DNA from: Actinomortierella ambigua
Lineage: Eukaryota > Mortierellomycota > Mortierellomycetes > Mortierellales > Mortierellaceae
Direction of reading: 5' to 3'
Length of the DNA: 64,000 bases
NCBI GenBank assembly: GCA_016098155.1
Contig: JAAAJB010000036.1
Span: forward strand, 45,730 to 109,729
The notes under the pieces were generated by a model. It had not been told where the DNA came from, did no database searches, and saw only the letters and a program-made list of their open reading frames with translations. The stretch's first letter is position 1. Every line of letters starts with the position of its first letter. A program made the position numbers and the translations under genes. Positions 52,830 to 64,000 of the stretch are shown here, piece by piece.

Positions 52830-54300
52830 ATGTCATTGTGGACGCCATCTAGGAATCTAGCGAGCAGCATACGAGGTGGTGCGAGCAGGTACTCCTCGGT
52901 ATGGTGTATGCTCCCTACTCGACCTCGCTGCCGAGGCTTTGCCGTTTTCTCGCCCAACGCCACCAATTCTGACCCATCCGAATCACAGCAGGAGCCTGTG
53001 TCACCACACATTCAACCGCGGTTCCAATACGGCGACGTGCTTGTTCTCAATGACGGCAAAGGCGATCGGAGACTCTTTGGGCCACTAAAGGTACCAGAAA
53101 GAGTCCGTCACACTCGTGAAGTTTTATACAATGGACAACTTGGGCTTAGGTCCTAACTGCTTTTCAATTCCCACTGTCGCATTTGATTAGGAAGGGCTGA
53201 CAAAGGACAACAATCTGGGGCGCATATCGCACGATGATATTGTGGGGATGATGCCCATGTCAACCATCAAAACCAACAAGGGTGCCAAGTTCACTCTCCA
53301 TTGGCCATCGTTGGACGAATATACCACTCGTGTGAAGCGACAAGCGACAATCATGTATCCTAAGGACGCCACAACAGCAGTACATCTTCTGGACCTATTC
53401 CCTGGTGCACATGTTCTTGAGGCCGGCACAGGCAACGGATCAATGACCATGTACATTCAGCGTGCGATCCAAGGTCCAGGATCTCACCTTGATACTGTCG
53501 ACATTCGCAACGAACATTCTCTTCAGGCGGAGCAAAATATCGAACGATTCTGGCGCGGGATCTACCGCCAAGGGATCACTTTTTGGCGCTCTTCAGGCGG
53601 ACTCGAGCGTGTGATTAAGCGGCTCAATGGATCAGATCAAGGGGTGGACCACCTTGGTCCTAGTAGTGCCGAACTTGAGACTGAGACAACCCTAACGGCT
53701 TCCCAGCTCAAGAAGAAAAAGATGGAGAGTATGGAGAAGATGCCGCCCAACCCTCACTCGCCAGATCATCAATACGATGCAATCAGCTTGGACTTGCCGG
53801 ATTGTAAGCTCGTCCTCCTCGACCTCATGCCACTTCTCAAGAACGATCGACCGATGTGCCTGTATATGGTCAATATGTCGCAGATCCTTGACCTTGCCAA
53901 GTGGTTGCGAAGCAATTGCAAAGGTAAATGGGTATCTTTTGCTTTGGTCATCATTATGAGGTGGCAAGCAGGCATTATGGAGAGCTGACCGATTTTACTC
54001 ATTGTTGGCTATTTTCATGTAGAATTGGTGATGGAAAGGGTGCTGGAAATTGGTTGGAAGGAATGGACAGTTCGATCGGCGGCAGTGAGAAGCAAGGTGA
54101 AGGGTCGAGTCCATGTCGGGGGCTTTGGAGCTGTCTCGCTGCTCCCGCCATCTCCTTCCTCCGGAGAGAGAGATGAGTCGGTCCCAGATTACGGACCTGA
54201 TAATATCCCAGATGACGCTTTGGGCTGGGTGTGCCGTCCTGTCCAATTGCCCCGTGGCCACACGGGCTTTTTAGTTCAGCTTCGCAAAAACTCGACATAA
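52830..54300 (+). CDS. tRNA (adenine58-N1)-methyltransferase, Trm61/TRMT61B-like, probably mitochondrial
   Basis: Exons 52830-53090, 53191-53923, 54023-54300; phases close to give 423 aa. An Arg/Ser-rich N-terminus without acidic residues (SLWTPSRNLASSIRGGASRY...) suggests mitochondrial import. Family motifs: GDVLVLNDGKGDRRLFGPLK, MMPMSTIKTNKGAKF, the SAM site HVLEAGTGNGSMTMYIQRA, DIRNEHSLQAEQNI, DAISLDLPD and the C-terminal LVMERVLEIGWKEWTVR. The enzyme uses SAM to make m1A58 in the T-loop of tRNA. The mitochondrial paralogue works as a homo-oligomer, unlike nuclear Trm6-Trm61, and the TRMT61B-like size supports that role. A charged loop (STPSAELETE-like, about residues 240-275) is inserted before motif IV. 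Confidence 0.92.
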
Positions 54301-54436
54301 ACGGATCTGACTCGACGCCACTAAATTTTCAAATTTTAAACGTAATTGGCGCCGAAACTGTGCCACTTTTGGCAGACTGACAACGTCCCATTAAGCTGAT
54401 CTGCGTGCACTCTCAAACCACACCCAGACCAACAAC

Positions 54437-55242
54437 ATGTCCATCGGTGTCCCAATCAAGCTGCTTCATGAGGCTCAAGGCCACATCATCACGATCGAGC
54501 TCAAGACAGGAAATGTCTACCGCGGCACACTGTTTGAGGGTAGGCATCCATGCCTCACAATAGCGGTGGTACCTCCTTTTTCATTCTTCACGCACTAACC
54601 TCCTTCTACCATGTGCAACGCTTTCGCTTTTCGCCGAAAATATTAGCCGAGGATAACATGAACTGCCAACTGAAGGATATCACGGTAACAGCACGAGATG
54701 GACGCATCACACAGCTGGAGCAAGTGTACATCCGTGGCTCGCATATCCGCTTCTTCATTGTGCCCGACATGTTGAAGAACGCACCCATGTTTAAGCAACA
54801 AGGACAGAACGCCATGAAGGGCAAGGGTATTGGTCTTGGCCGTGGAAAGGCAACAGTGGCGAGAGCACAAGGTACATACTGTGGACATTTTTGATTTTAA
54901 TTGTTGGCTATGAATGTGGCCAGAATTCAACTTTTGTTCAGTTTCATGGACGAAAAAGAGCTTCCTGAAATCCTACACACAAGACGCCGTGGCTTTTTGC
55001 CATCACCGTCTCCTTTTCGCGAATTTGGATTCCAGAGATTCGAAGGATTGTTGGAAGCTGTGGTGAAAGCCTTGAACCATTTCTCCCCTTTGATTGAACT
55101 GAAAGCCGCTTGCATGTCCTAACGCGATTTTTTTTTTCATTGTCCCTCCCACTCTTTTTTAACAATAGCACGCGGTGGTAGAGGTGGATTCCGTGGACGC
55201 GGTGGTGATCGCAACCGAGGAGGACGGCCGCCACGGGACTAA
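54437..55242 (+). CDS. SMD3: Small nuclear ribonucleoprotein SmD3
   Basis: Core Sm-ring component of spliceosomal snRNPs. Exons 54437-54539, 54647-54871, 55169-55242; phases close to give 133 aa. Sm1: [28 protein letters not shown]. Sm2: [21 protein letters not shown]. The C-terminus is Gly/Arg-rich ([18 protein letters not shown]), the symmetric dimethylarginine tail. It starts 137 bp after the stop of the methyltransferase gene. Intron 2 is the longest at 297 nt. Confidence 0.97.
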
Positions 55243-55534
55243 ACAAACTGGAATATCAGCTCTCGAAGCACTCTCCAGCATTTTCATGTTCACGCTCGGG
55301 ATGAAAATGACCTAATTGTGTACACATAGCATAGCCGGATCAGGACAGAATAAACGGAAAGAAGCAGGAAACCACAATGGAGCATCCAAGCAGCTGTAGT
55401 TCCAAACCGGGCTCTGTCGCCCTCGCCATCACTGGCATGCTACACAAGGGTTATGGTCGAAGGATATATATTACAGGCGCCCATTGATCCAAAGAGGAAA
55501 CTAGCACTACGCATGATTGGACAGTGACGGGCCT

Positions 55535-55872
55535 TTATCGTGCCTTGCTGTCTCTAAACCGAGTTCTCATATCCAGCTGTAGACATATTGATCATGAAGT
55601 AAGAGAGAGAGAAAGTAGAGTGTTGGTGAGTGTGTGCTGGATATGACTTGTCAGACTGCCGTAGACCGAAGCTACAATTTTTTTGAGTCTCCTACCATGC
55701 CTCTCCTGCACTCGAAAAAACTCTTCTTCAGTTGTGTGCATTCGTCAGGCACACGGTTCTCATTCTCAGTGCTGAGGCATTCCTTCGCGGAAAGACCATC
55801 CTTGACCATGCAGTCAGACTTGAGGATACATTCCGCCAGCTCAGCGCGGATCTCTTTGCATGAGGAAGGCAT
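55535..55872 (-). CDS. PET191: Cytochrome c oxidase assembly factor Pet191/COA5
   Basis: Twin-CX9C-type protein of the mitochondrial intermembrane space required for complex IV assembly. Exons 55872-55696 and 55576-55535 give 72 aa. Pattern: C-KEIRAELAE-C, SDC, KEC, then DEC-TQLKKSFFE-C. Read without splicing the frame ends seven residues after RGM, but the acceptor at 55577 joins a 13-residue end (LDMRTRFRDSKAR) that matches the family's RGMxDxRxRFR tail, so the second exon is real. Oxidative folding by Mia40 is expected. Confidence 0.9.
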
Positions 55873-56514
55873 TTGGAGTGTTGAGGGTTAAGGGAAGAGA
55901 GAGGAGTCAATGCAGAACACAACGGAGATCTCACCCGAAACGGTGTATCGTGACTGCACGACCGAAAAGTCACTGCCTGCGAAATGCATGGCATTCGCTC
56001 TCATGCAACTATTCCTGTTCCACACTGAAGGCCTGGACCGTAATGAGCAGTGCGCATCGGTCAACTAGCCTAGCTCTACGCCTGAAGGTAGGGTCTTTGA
56101 CCATGCAACATGAAGAAACACGGGAGAACACAGCTCTTTTCTAACCGAGAATGCTTTAACTGTATAGGTTGACCTTGAGGCGATTTTACACTCCATTGCA
56201 TCGACAACAGGATCAAACAAACGGTAGGATGTCAGGCTCTAATTTAGTAGAGACGGGGTGGTCAAAGAGTACTTTCGATGTCGCAGAGATTGCTGACCAC
56301 TGTCGGTTTGTCTACGACCTTTCACTCGGCGGATAAAATTACCCTTTCAAGCAAAGATACGGCTCTCTAATTCGCAATTTTTGCTGATCAACAATAGCCA
56401 TGCCAACCTATCGCGACGTTTGAAAGCGCTGCTCAGTAGCTCCAAATATTCACAGCACGCTAAAATTCTCATTCATGGCTTCATCTTTGACTCTTGGCTA
56501 TCCAGTAAGACAGG

Positions 56515-59500
56515 ATGGGACTAGCGAATATGCAGATGACTGACGGTTTGTAAAGTAGTCCAAACTCAAGCATATCAACGCGACCTTTTCTTTTCACTCT
56601 TTAGGATCCTGCGATGATGAGTTTCTGAACCTGAATGTTCCATGGATACTCGATTCAGGAGAGTACCTTGACTTGGTTCAAGCGCTAGACCTTCGGATCG
56701 AATCGCTCGCGTCGCTATGTGAACTCGGCTATTTAGATCAAGCTGCGGTTCTCAAGCGTTTGATCGAGTCGCCTCAGCTACGAGTTCCTTTTGCACTGAA
56801 TCTCTTCTGCTTTACAGTACCAGCTTTATGGATGGCAGGAGCTTCTCAAATTGACCAAAACACCTCGAGTAACGATCTATCACTAGTCACCATCTTTGCA
56901 ATGTGGATCGTATATTGGACCAAAGCAGACATGAGCAGCGAGGCGCCGATAGCAGTACGACAGGCTGTTGATAGTTTGGCATCGAAGGCAATGTCTTCTC
57001 GCCAACGACACATTGCTCGTCGTCCTATCTGTACAGATGCAGGTCGAACGATGATTCAATGTCTCGAAACACTGTCAGAGCGGATGACCTTATTGGATTC
57101 TCTAGTCAGCAAACACATTCTCCACACTGCTCAACTCCTACGTCAAACATTGTTAGGGGAGAGCCTTGGATCGGAGAGTCATGAGGTACATCGCAGAAGT
57201 CCAAAGACATGTGTATGCAGTATCGAATGGAGCACAGTTCGCTAATTCCTCACAATCTCGCTTTTCTTTCATGATAAACAGACTAAGGGGGAGCCCCATG
57301 AAGAGAGGATGCAGCCACGACACTGGATCCAGAAGAAGCAAGCTAATGCTGCCAAGGTCGACGGCAGTCAATTTACGTCATCAAAGCAGAGGTCTTTTAT
57401 CATCATTTGCCGCAGGTTGCGCCAGCAGCGCGAACAGCCAGATGTTGCCAGAAGCGCTCTGGTGACATATGTCGACTTATTATCCGAGGACAACATGGAT
57501 GAGCACATCGAGTGGATTCAAGCTACGATTCAGCGGCAGGCGCCAGGTTGGAAGTCGTTCGTCAAACTGAAGCTCCAATTCTACGATCTGTTCCCGGTTA
57601 CGTAAGTGTTTGCTTTCTGGTATGATACCATGCGCTTTTCAGATTTCGAGGGATAGTGAACAGAGCAAACATACCTTGACGCATTACTTCTTTTCTCTTT
57701 TATCTTCCAATGCACTACAATCAAGGTCGATTGATGATCAATTTGTGCGTGCAGTCTCCCAATGCAGGCTACAAGGGGAACTCTGTACGGTCGTTGATAA
57801 AGTCTCACGTCAGCATGAGCTGGATCCACAAAGACAGCCTCGTCGAGTGCTTCAGCTTGGATGTGAACTCCTGACCTCCGTTGCGTCGTTCGATAACAAT
57901 TCTATACCAGCAATGCGTCAACAGCTTCACAAAAGTTGGTATGTACTAGTCTTTCCTCTGATTCTGCTGAGGGTACGATTTGCTCCATCAGTAACCAACC
58001 CGCGACTCTATCTTGTTACCCTTTCTAGGCGAGGAGATATTCGAGAGCCACTGTTTGGGGTTTTAGGCATATGGAACTTTGACGTTGATACGCAACTCAC
58101 CTTGATACTGAATCAAATCGTCGTCGAAAGTAAAGTCGACCGACATGATAACTCTCACATCGTGCATAATCTCAACAAAGTAAGTCTTGAAAGTAGTCTG
58201 AATTGTATCCTTGCAACCATCTGCAATTGTTTACTAGTATTCATTCGATCTTTGTTTTATGGGTGTCTAGATCTCCATGGTGCACCCGTACCGTGTTGCG
58301 CACAGACTGGTCCAGAATGCTGTACATAATAAGGGTCAGGCGCCTGTGCTACTGAAAGCTCTCGCTGCTATAGAGGGACTGGCCTCTCTCCGACGATCAC
58401 AGAGAGATACGGCACTACTCGCGTTGATTTTGCAGGACATCCTCACGCGTCGTAGTGGATTTCCAGAGATGACATATCAGCAGCAGTCAAATCTTGCAGA
58501 CTTTGCCACGCGAGCCACCTTGGAGGTAATACCAATTTTCACTCTTTCTTTGTAATTCACCAGCGCCGTCATGTGTGCTAATGATATAGTTGTTTTCCGT
58601 CGAATTCTCTTAGGAACCAGTACTGATTGATCCACTGGAGCTTGTCGAGAGGTCTGCTCTTTTCGTCCTGGACACTACTCTGAATGAATCGCAACAACCA
58701 GCGCCGTACCTTAACGTGCTGACGAATGTCCTGGAACAAGTCTATCTCTCCGCGGAGAGATGTCTCGGCGTTCGTCAACCAGCATCCCTTCCTCCATCAC
58801 TCTTGGGCGAGACATGGATGGACAATGCGATACATTGGAAACTGCTGCTTCGGCTTTTGCGCCTTGGTACTTTTGAACGGGCTTGGGACGGCGACGAGGA
58901 AGGCTCATTCTCTGACCAGCGAGCTGGAGGAGCTGCCGAGGAGGGTATAGTAGGGCTTGTCGAACTGCTTGTCCGAGTGCTTTCCGCACGTATTCAAAAC
59001 ATCAAACATGAAGCGACTGGTATGTAACGATGATCACAGATATTACCCTCTTCGGATCAACCCACATTGTAGCGGCTACTTACCCTCTTCCAAACTAAAT
59101 CCGCTTAGAGCAACACGCTCGATATGCTGACGAGTTTTTCAATGATCTCAAGAGCGCTGAAGGTAGAGTTGGATTCAAGGATAGCAAAAAAAAGCGACAT
59201 ATTCACTCTTCAGCATCGAAACTGACAACATTCCTTTATCACTTTGGTACTGCTCTAGATATCAGCCGATCCATGGCTTTGATGACGAGCCCACTTATGG
59301 TTACTTGCCAGGGCATGTTGGCGATCGACGTATCTCCAAATCCACTGCCTGCTCACATCAGATTCTTTTGTGGCGATGACCTCAAGTACTTTACCTCTGA
59401 GGGTAGCTCGAGCAATTGGCCACCTCAGTGGACGACACTGTATGAGTTTGCCCAGGCGATGCTCAGTCTTTTAATCACTGCACGACTGAGTGACCATGTT

Positions 59501-60863
59501 CTCGAGGACATTACACAGGTATTGGAAAAGGGCCAATCATCGACTTTCTGTGAACGTTTTCCTACCTCACCGCAACTTACAGCCTTAACAATTTATGATG
59601 ACGATGTTATTTTAGGCAATGACAAGCACCTGGAAACCCCCACTCGATCAAGAAGGCTTAATGATGGTCACCGTGGCGTGTTTCTACAGGATCATGAGCA
59701 TCAGTACTACAGCGGAAACGAGACGGCTGCTTAATGGTTGTCTGCCTGCAGTCTTCTCTGGCTATGGCGAGGACGCCATAGGAAAACTAATTGAGTTTCA
59801 GCATGCATCTAGCAGGACTGGCGCCAATGACGACACCGAGCTGCCTACCAACGATCATAGCCTCGGTGAAGCCCTACAAAAGTATTGGAAGAAGGCATTG
59901 GAGCCTGGATATACTGTACAGGCAACAGTGGCTGGCCACGCGATGGGTCTGTTAGCATATTTGGAGAGTTTGATCGATTTGGCTCTCTCGCCACTTGGTC
60001 TGTCTTTGGATGATCACAAGAGACAAATACTTGCTCGCGTATATGCCAACGACATTGGATTCGATCTCATGGTGGATCAGGTTGTTTCCTCGGGTATTTC
60101 GGCTTTCAAGGTAAAACGAAAAAAAAAGAGCATTACGCTGTACCGTTCGGCGAGAATGACCGTGCTACCCCATACATATATTACCACATCACTTACGTGT
60201 GTCTCTCTTTCTTTTTTTTCCTGCTCTACAATGCTCTAGGCGTATGATATTGATTGGGCAGTAGTTTCAACAGACAAGATTCTTGTCACATTTTTCCTAC
60301 TCTGTCGCTTGAGCCACATTGTAGGCTCTCATCTACCATGTCGCAAAACGACGCGGCGTATGCTCAGCACAACACCCGCCTTACAGGACTGCCTGGACGA
60401 GATGGCGGTCGAGTCTTTGCTGGAGGTCACCATGGACCAGTACGAGAACATGTTGCCGCCTGTTTCGGCGGAGATGGAGGATGACCTTGCTGTGCGCATC
60501 AAGAAGGCGCACGACGAGCTGTTGGTCTCATGCATGGCTCATGCGGACAATATTATCAAGAGGCTAGCTGTCGGTGAAGCCATTCGCGAGCTTCTATCGG
60601 TACGTGGTAAAAAAGGAGACGAAGGAGCAGTAGCAGACTCGTCTGTGGGTAGTGTCTTGGAACCAGCACCACCACCACCGCTGCCGCCACCACCACAGCC
60701 GGAGGACGGAGATACCACACTGCAGCAGACAACAGCTTCGATCGAGACTAGACCATCTATTCTCAAGCCAGCGGATCAGGAATGTCTCGAGGCAGCCTTG
60801 AGCTATCTGCCAGCACAGGAGCAGTCTGCATTGCGTACACGATTAGCATTTGCTTTAGCATAG
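56515..60863 (+). CDS. Large helical protein, function unknown
   Basis: Eleven exons: 56515-56545, 56605-57185, 57282-57601, 57726-57938, 58029-58179, 58271-58525, 58614-59019, 59109-59162, 59259-59518, 59616-60110, 60240-60863; every phase closes, giving 1129 aa. The first exon is the least certain (donor GTTTGT). The sequence is almost wholly alpha-helical with Leu-rich repeats of helices (e.g. YLDLVQALDLRIESLASLCELG, LEFAQAMLSLLI-like YEFAQAMLSLLITARL), suggesting a HEAT/ARM-like solenoid. Near the C-terminus is a proline run (APPPPLPPPPQP). No signal peptide or membrane segment. I recognise no family; a scaffold subunit of a large nuclear complex (a Mediator-tail subunit was considered) is only a guess. 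Confidence 0.7.
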
Positions 60864-61032
60864 GCCGTCTGCCCCATAATTCTCAGCCCAGCAATTTTTA
60901 TGAGATGGGAGATTTTCCAACAAAAACATGGAACTGTTGCTGGTCCTCTCAACCTTAGCTGGCCCAGTAAAACATCATTTGTTGTGCAAAAATTGTTTAA
61001 CGATGATTTTATAAATGATGATATGCTAAATT

Positions 61033-63271
61033 TTAAAGCTCTTTGTCATGGAGTATTGCGTCTTCGTTGTGAATCTCAACGTCAATGGCATCAAATGGTC
61101 GGAAGCCAAAGATGCGGCCGTAGAACGAGATCTCACTGCGAAGGGCTGTCTGGATGTTTTGAGGGATCTGGAAGCCATGGCCCTCGCCCTCAAAGGGCAA
61201 GTAAGCGACAGGGATTTTGTTGTCCTTGAGAGCGTTGACCATCCCCTCCGCCTGATTCGGGGTCACAATCTTGTCGTCAAGACCCTGGAAGAAGATGCAA
61301 GGGACACTGATCTTGTCGGCGGCGTTGATCGGCGACCGAGCGCGGTAGGTCTCGATCTCCGCCGGGTAAGGGCCGACGAGCGAGTGTGTGTAGTGACTCT
61401 CAAACTTGTGGGTCTCGGTCGCAAAGCTCTCGAGGTTGCCGATGCCAAAGTAGGATGCGCCGGCCTTGAAGACGTCGCGGCGGAAGGCGAGGCATGCCAA
61501 CGTAGTGTAGCCACCAGCACTACCGCCCATGATCACCAGCTTGTCGGCGTCAACCGCGTGACGTTGGTGGACCATGTGGAGCGCTGCGTTGCAGCAGTCG
61601 TCCACATCGACCACGCCCCATTGGCCGCGGAGCCGGTTCCGGTAGGCGCGGCCGTAGTTGGTCGAGCCACCATAGTTGACGGTCAGGACAGCAATGCCGC
61701 GCGAGGTAAAGTATTGGATGGTCCAGTCGAGATCCAGCTGGTAGGCGTGGGTGGGGCCGCCGTGTGAAAACACACGAAGTGGGGGCAAGGTGTCCTTGGG
61801 TGCGACATAATCGGCATTGGTTGGAGGATAGTAGAAGGCGTAGGCATCCTTGTCATTAGTTGTCTTAAAGGTGATGGGTTCGGGCTTGGAGATATACTTG
61901 GCGAGTGTGTCGTCAAGCAAGGCCGACTGGACGACAGTCTGGAGCTCGTGGGTGCGGAGGTTGAAAGTGACGGCCTGGAAGGGTTTGTTGTAGCTCATGA
62001 CAGTCATCAGCAGCACATCGTCCGCGCCCTCGGTCGTAGCCTGGATAGAGTTGATCACTGTGTAGTCGAGCGGGATATTCTGCATTGTCTTGGTCTTGGT
62101 ATCAATGAGGGCGAGATGGTCGACACCGTTGAGGATGTACGTGACCGCAATCTTGGAGCAATCCGATTGGAGGGGTGCAAAGGATTGCTGCTTCGAGTGT
62201 TGTCCAAATTCCCAGTGAGGGCCTAGCACACAAATTTCACCTCTCATGTTAACCATCTATTGGTTCCTTTTTTCAGCAAAGACAAACAATATCAAACACT
62301 CAAAAAATGCCAAAATCGCGTTCTCCTTACCCATGAAATCGGCTGCCATGGGCTCAGCGAGAACGAGCTCCACTTGACCACCGGTCCTGTACTTGTGCAA
62401 GTTCCAGTATCCAGTCCTGTCTGAGATAAAATAGAGCGTACCGTCTTGTGCATAGCGAAGCTGATAGGAGGATTCTTCATTTGCTTCGTCAAAACCAGCG
62501 AGCTGCGTTTGGTGGACAATCTTGACTGAATCCTCCGTCACCTCGAGTGTGTTCTGGAAGACCTGGGTATGGTCCCAAGGCATGAAAGGATGGCCCCACG
62601 AGACATAGCCCATCTCATTGGGGTTGGCCGGGTTGAAGCGGGGCGAGATGTAGAAATCTTGTCCTTGGGCCAAGATCTGCACGGAGGGCTCATTGGTGTC
62701 AAGGCGGACAATCACCAAAGAATTGATAACAGTCTTGGGGGTGTCATTGGTATGGTCCTCACGGAGACATACCAAAAACTTTTTGGAAGGATGGATGTCA
62801 ATGTCTGCGTACCGATAGAGTTTGTTGCTCTCAGGCGTTAGACGAATTGCCTGCTTGGTGACGAGATCGATTTTGTACAGGCAGTAATCGTCGTAGTTGC
62901 AGGCGATCAGAAAGTCGTCGTCCATAGCAATGGCTCCACCGCCGTACTCGTGTACGCGCGTCTTGGGCTCAAACGGGGCAGGCGTGATGTCTTCTTGCTG
63001 GCCATCCGTCGAGCGCGACATGATGGTGAGGCGACCGTTGTTTTCGCCATTGAGCTCGACCCAGTAGAGAGAGCCAGATTTGTCATTCTTGAAAACGTCC
63101 GAAATGATGAGGGCTGAGTCGGTGATGAATTCGGCCGAGATGGGGGACTTCCACTCTCCTAGATATGTAGTTTGAAGAGTCGCGAGTAAGTCGGGATATC
63201 CACAGATAGAGATAGATAGATAGAGAGAGTCCTCTACGCTACGTACCATAAGGTGCAACAGTTGGAGTCAT
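61033..63271 (-). CDS. S9 family peptidase (acylaminoacyl-peptidase / prolyl-oligopeptidase type)
   Basis: Exons 63271-63247 (25 nt), 63158-62331, 62222-61033; phases close to give 680 aa. The N-terminal part is a beta-propeller-like region (SPISAEFI, GSLYWVELNGENNGRLTIM, HEYGGGA, YISPRFNP, GTLYFISDRTGYWNL). The C-terminal alpha/beta-hydrolase domain has HGGPTHAYQ, GIAVLTVNYGGSTNYGRAYRNRL, the nucleophile in GGSAGGYT (Ser519), Asp in GLDDKIV and His in EGHGF. It cleaves short peptides, probably in the cytosol. The NYGGSTGYGR-type signature is the S9C class. A TATA box lies upstream. Confidence 0.95.
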
Positions 63272-63925
63272 TCTCTGTGAGGTTGGCGGGGAAAGAGCAC
63301 GGAGTGAGAGGTGATATAAAATCGAGGGGTGTGATGTGATGTGGTGGATTGATTGATAATGACAGTGTTTGCTTCTCCCTCGACCTTTATATAGGCAACA
63401 GGCTCGCGTCTCTATCTTCTCTCGGGAGAAATCTTTCCAAGACACAAGTGATGTAAAGTGGAAAAGACGGATCCAGGAGCACACAAGGCTGCCAGCATCC
63501 CCACAACATTAGAGAACGGAGATCGTACGAGGCCATATCGAATCAGGAGAGTGGGCTGGTGGGGGAAGGTGAGCGGAGTATCTTCTGTTGGCTGCTGGAA
63601 ATGATGAGCGGCGTCCCTTAAAACGTTGTGCCCAAGCGCTCCTTCGTCATCGACTTTTTCGCTGCACGCCACACCGGAAAGTTTGAGATTTTGAGTTTAA
63701 AAAACAAATTTTGTAGGCGTTACACTTTTCGCTATTGGAATCAGGGCTGTGCCACGGTTGAATTATTGCCCTTCCGCCTTCCCCAACATGTTTTTTATAG
63801 GCTCAAGTGTCCTAAACCATTCCCCACAGCTATGACGGTAGTTAGTGCTTAGGGTATATTATGAATAACCATAAACGCGAAGGTAAAAGGGAAAGGTTGG
63901 CGAGAGACGGGGAGAGCGCGAGACT

Positions 63926-63985
<60 letters not shown>

Positions 63986-64000
63986 GTGAGAGCAAGAGCG
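63272..64000. other. Region upstream of the S9 peptidase, GA-rich end
   Basis: No gene supported. An imperfect GA tract covers 63926-63986 at the window edge. Confidence 0.6.
63384..63394 (-). promoter_or_regulatory. TATA box of the S9 peptidase gene
   Basis: Minus-strand TATATAAAGG about 115 bp upstream of ATG 63271. Confidence 0.55.

Noticed and set aside
55675..55695. Unspliced C-terminus of Pet191 (VGDSKKL)
   Set aside because: The splice at 55695/55577 restores the family's conserved RGMxDxRxRFR ending.

Overview
This is a gene-dense stretch of a nuclear fungal genome. Genes carry short GT-AG introns (mostly 60-350 nt), lie on both strands without operons, and encode conserved eukaryotic housekeeping proteins: gamma-COP, STT3, SmD3, Pet191, LCMT1/Ppm1, a Nup50-type nucleoporin and acyl-CoA oxidase. 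F-box/LRR proteins, a ubiquitin-RING protein with a zinc domain otherwise familiar from protists, and a nuclease-like protein of a lineage-expanded type point to an early-diverging fungus. Mortierellomycota/Mucoromycota-like is my best guess, by inference only. Long CT/GA, CA and poly-A/T tracts fill the intergenic spaces.

Layout. 1-1.15 kb: 5' part of gamma-COP (minus, cut by the window edge). 2.4-3.8 kb: unresolved coding signal. 4.0-6.0: F-box protein. 6.15-7.7: glutathione peroxidase with a mitochondrial and a cytosolic start. 8.3-10.9: vacuolar-type amino-acid transporter. 11.95-14.4: SAM methyltransferase with a myristoylation-like N-terminus. 14.4-20.3: gene-poor, repeat-rich block with a 600-bp polypurine tract, diverged duplications, a tRNA-Ser(CGA) and a TA-flanked terminal-inverted-repeat element. 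20.3-22.95: acyl-CoA oxidase. 23.25-24.55: membrane protein of unknown function. 25.8-28.4: STT3. 28.85-30.8: saccharopine dehydrogenase carrying the tail of a lost lysine-ketoglutarate reductase domain. 31.26-33.5: Nup50-like nucleoporin. 33.8-35.2: aspartic protease. 36.5-38.4: second F-box protein. 38.4-40.2: decayed or unresolved sequence. 40.3-41.4: secreted GDSL esterase. 41.6-44.1: Sel1-repeat protein with a presequence-like N-terminus and a CaaX end. 44.4-47.1: ubiquitin-RING protein and nuclease-like protein. 48.5-49.1: small secreted Cys-rich protein. 49.3-50.8: PPxY membrane protein. 51.0-52.7 and 52.8-54.3: LCMT1 and a mitochondrial-type tRNA m1A58 methyltransferase, head to head. 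54.4-55.2: SmD3. 55.5-55.9: Pet191. 56.5-60.9: 1129-aa protein of unknown function. 61.0-63.3: S9 peptidase.

Exon structures were assembled by hand by matching reading phase at GT/AG sites; where the phases close and the family alignment runs across the junctions I regard the model as firm. The genes do not form one pathway. Neighbouring links worth noting are the two methyltransferases sharing a 136-bp promoter region, the ubiquitin-RING/nuclease-like tandem, and the TIR repeat block next to the tRNA gene.
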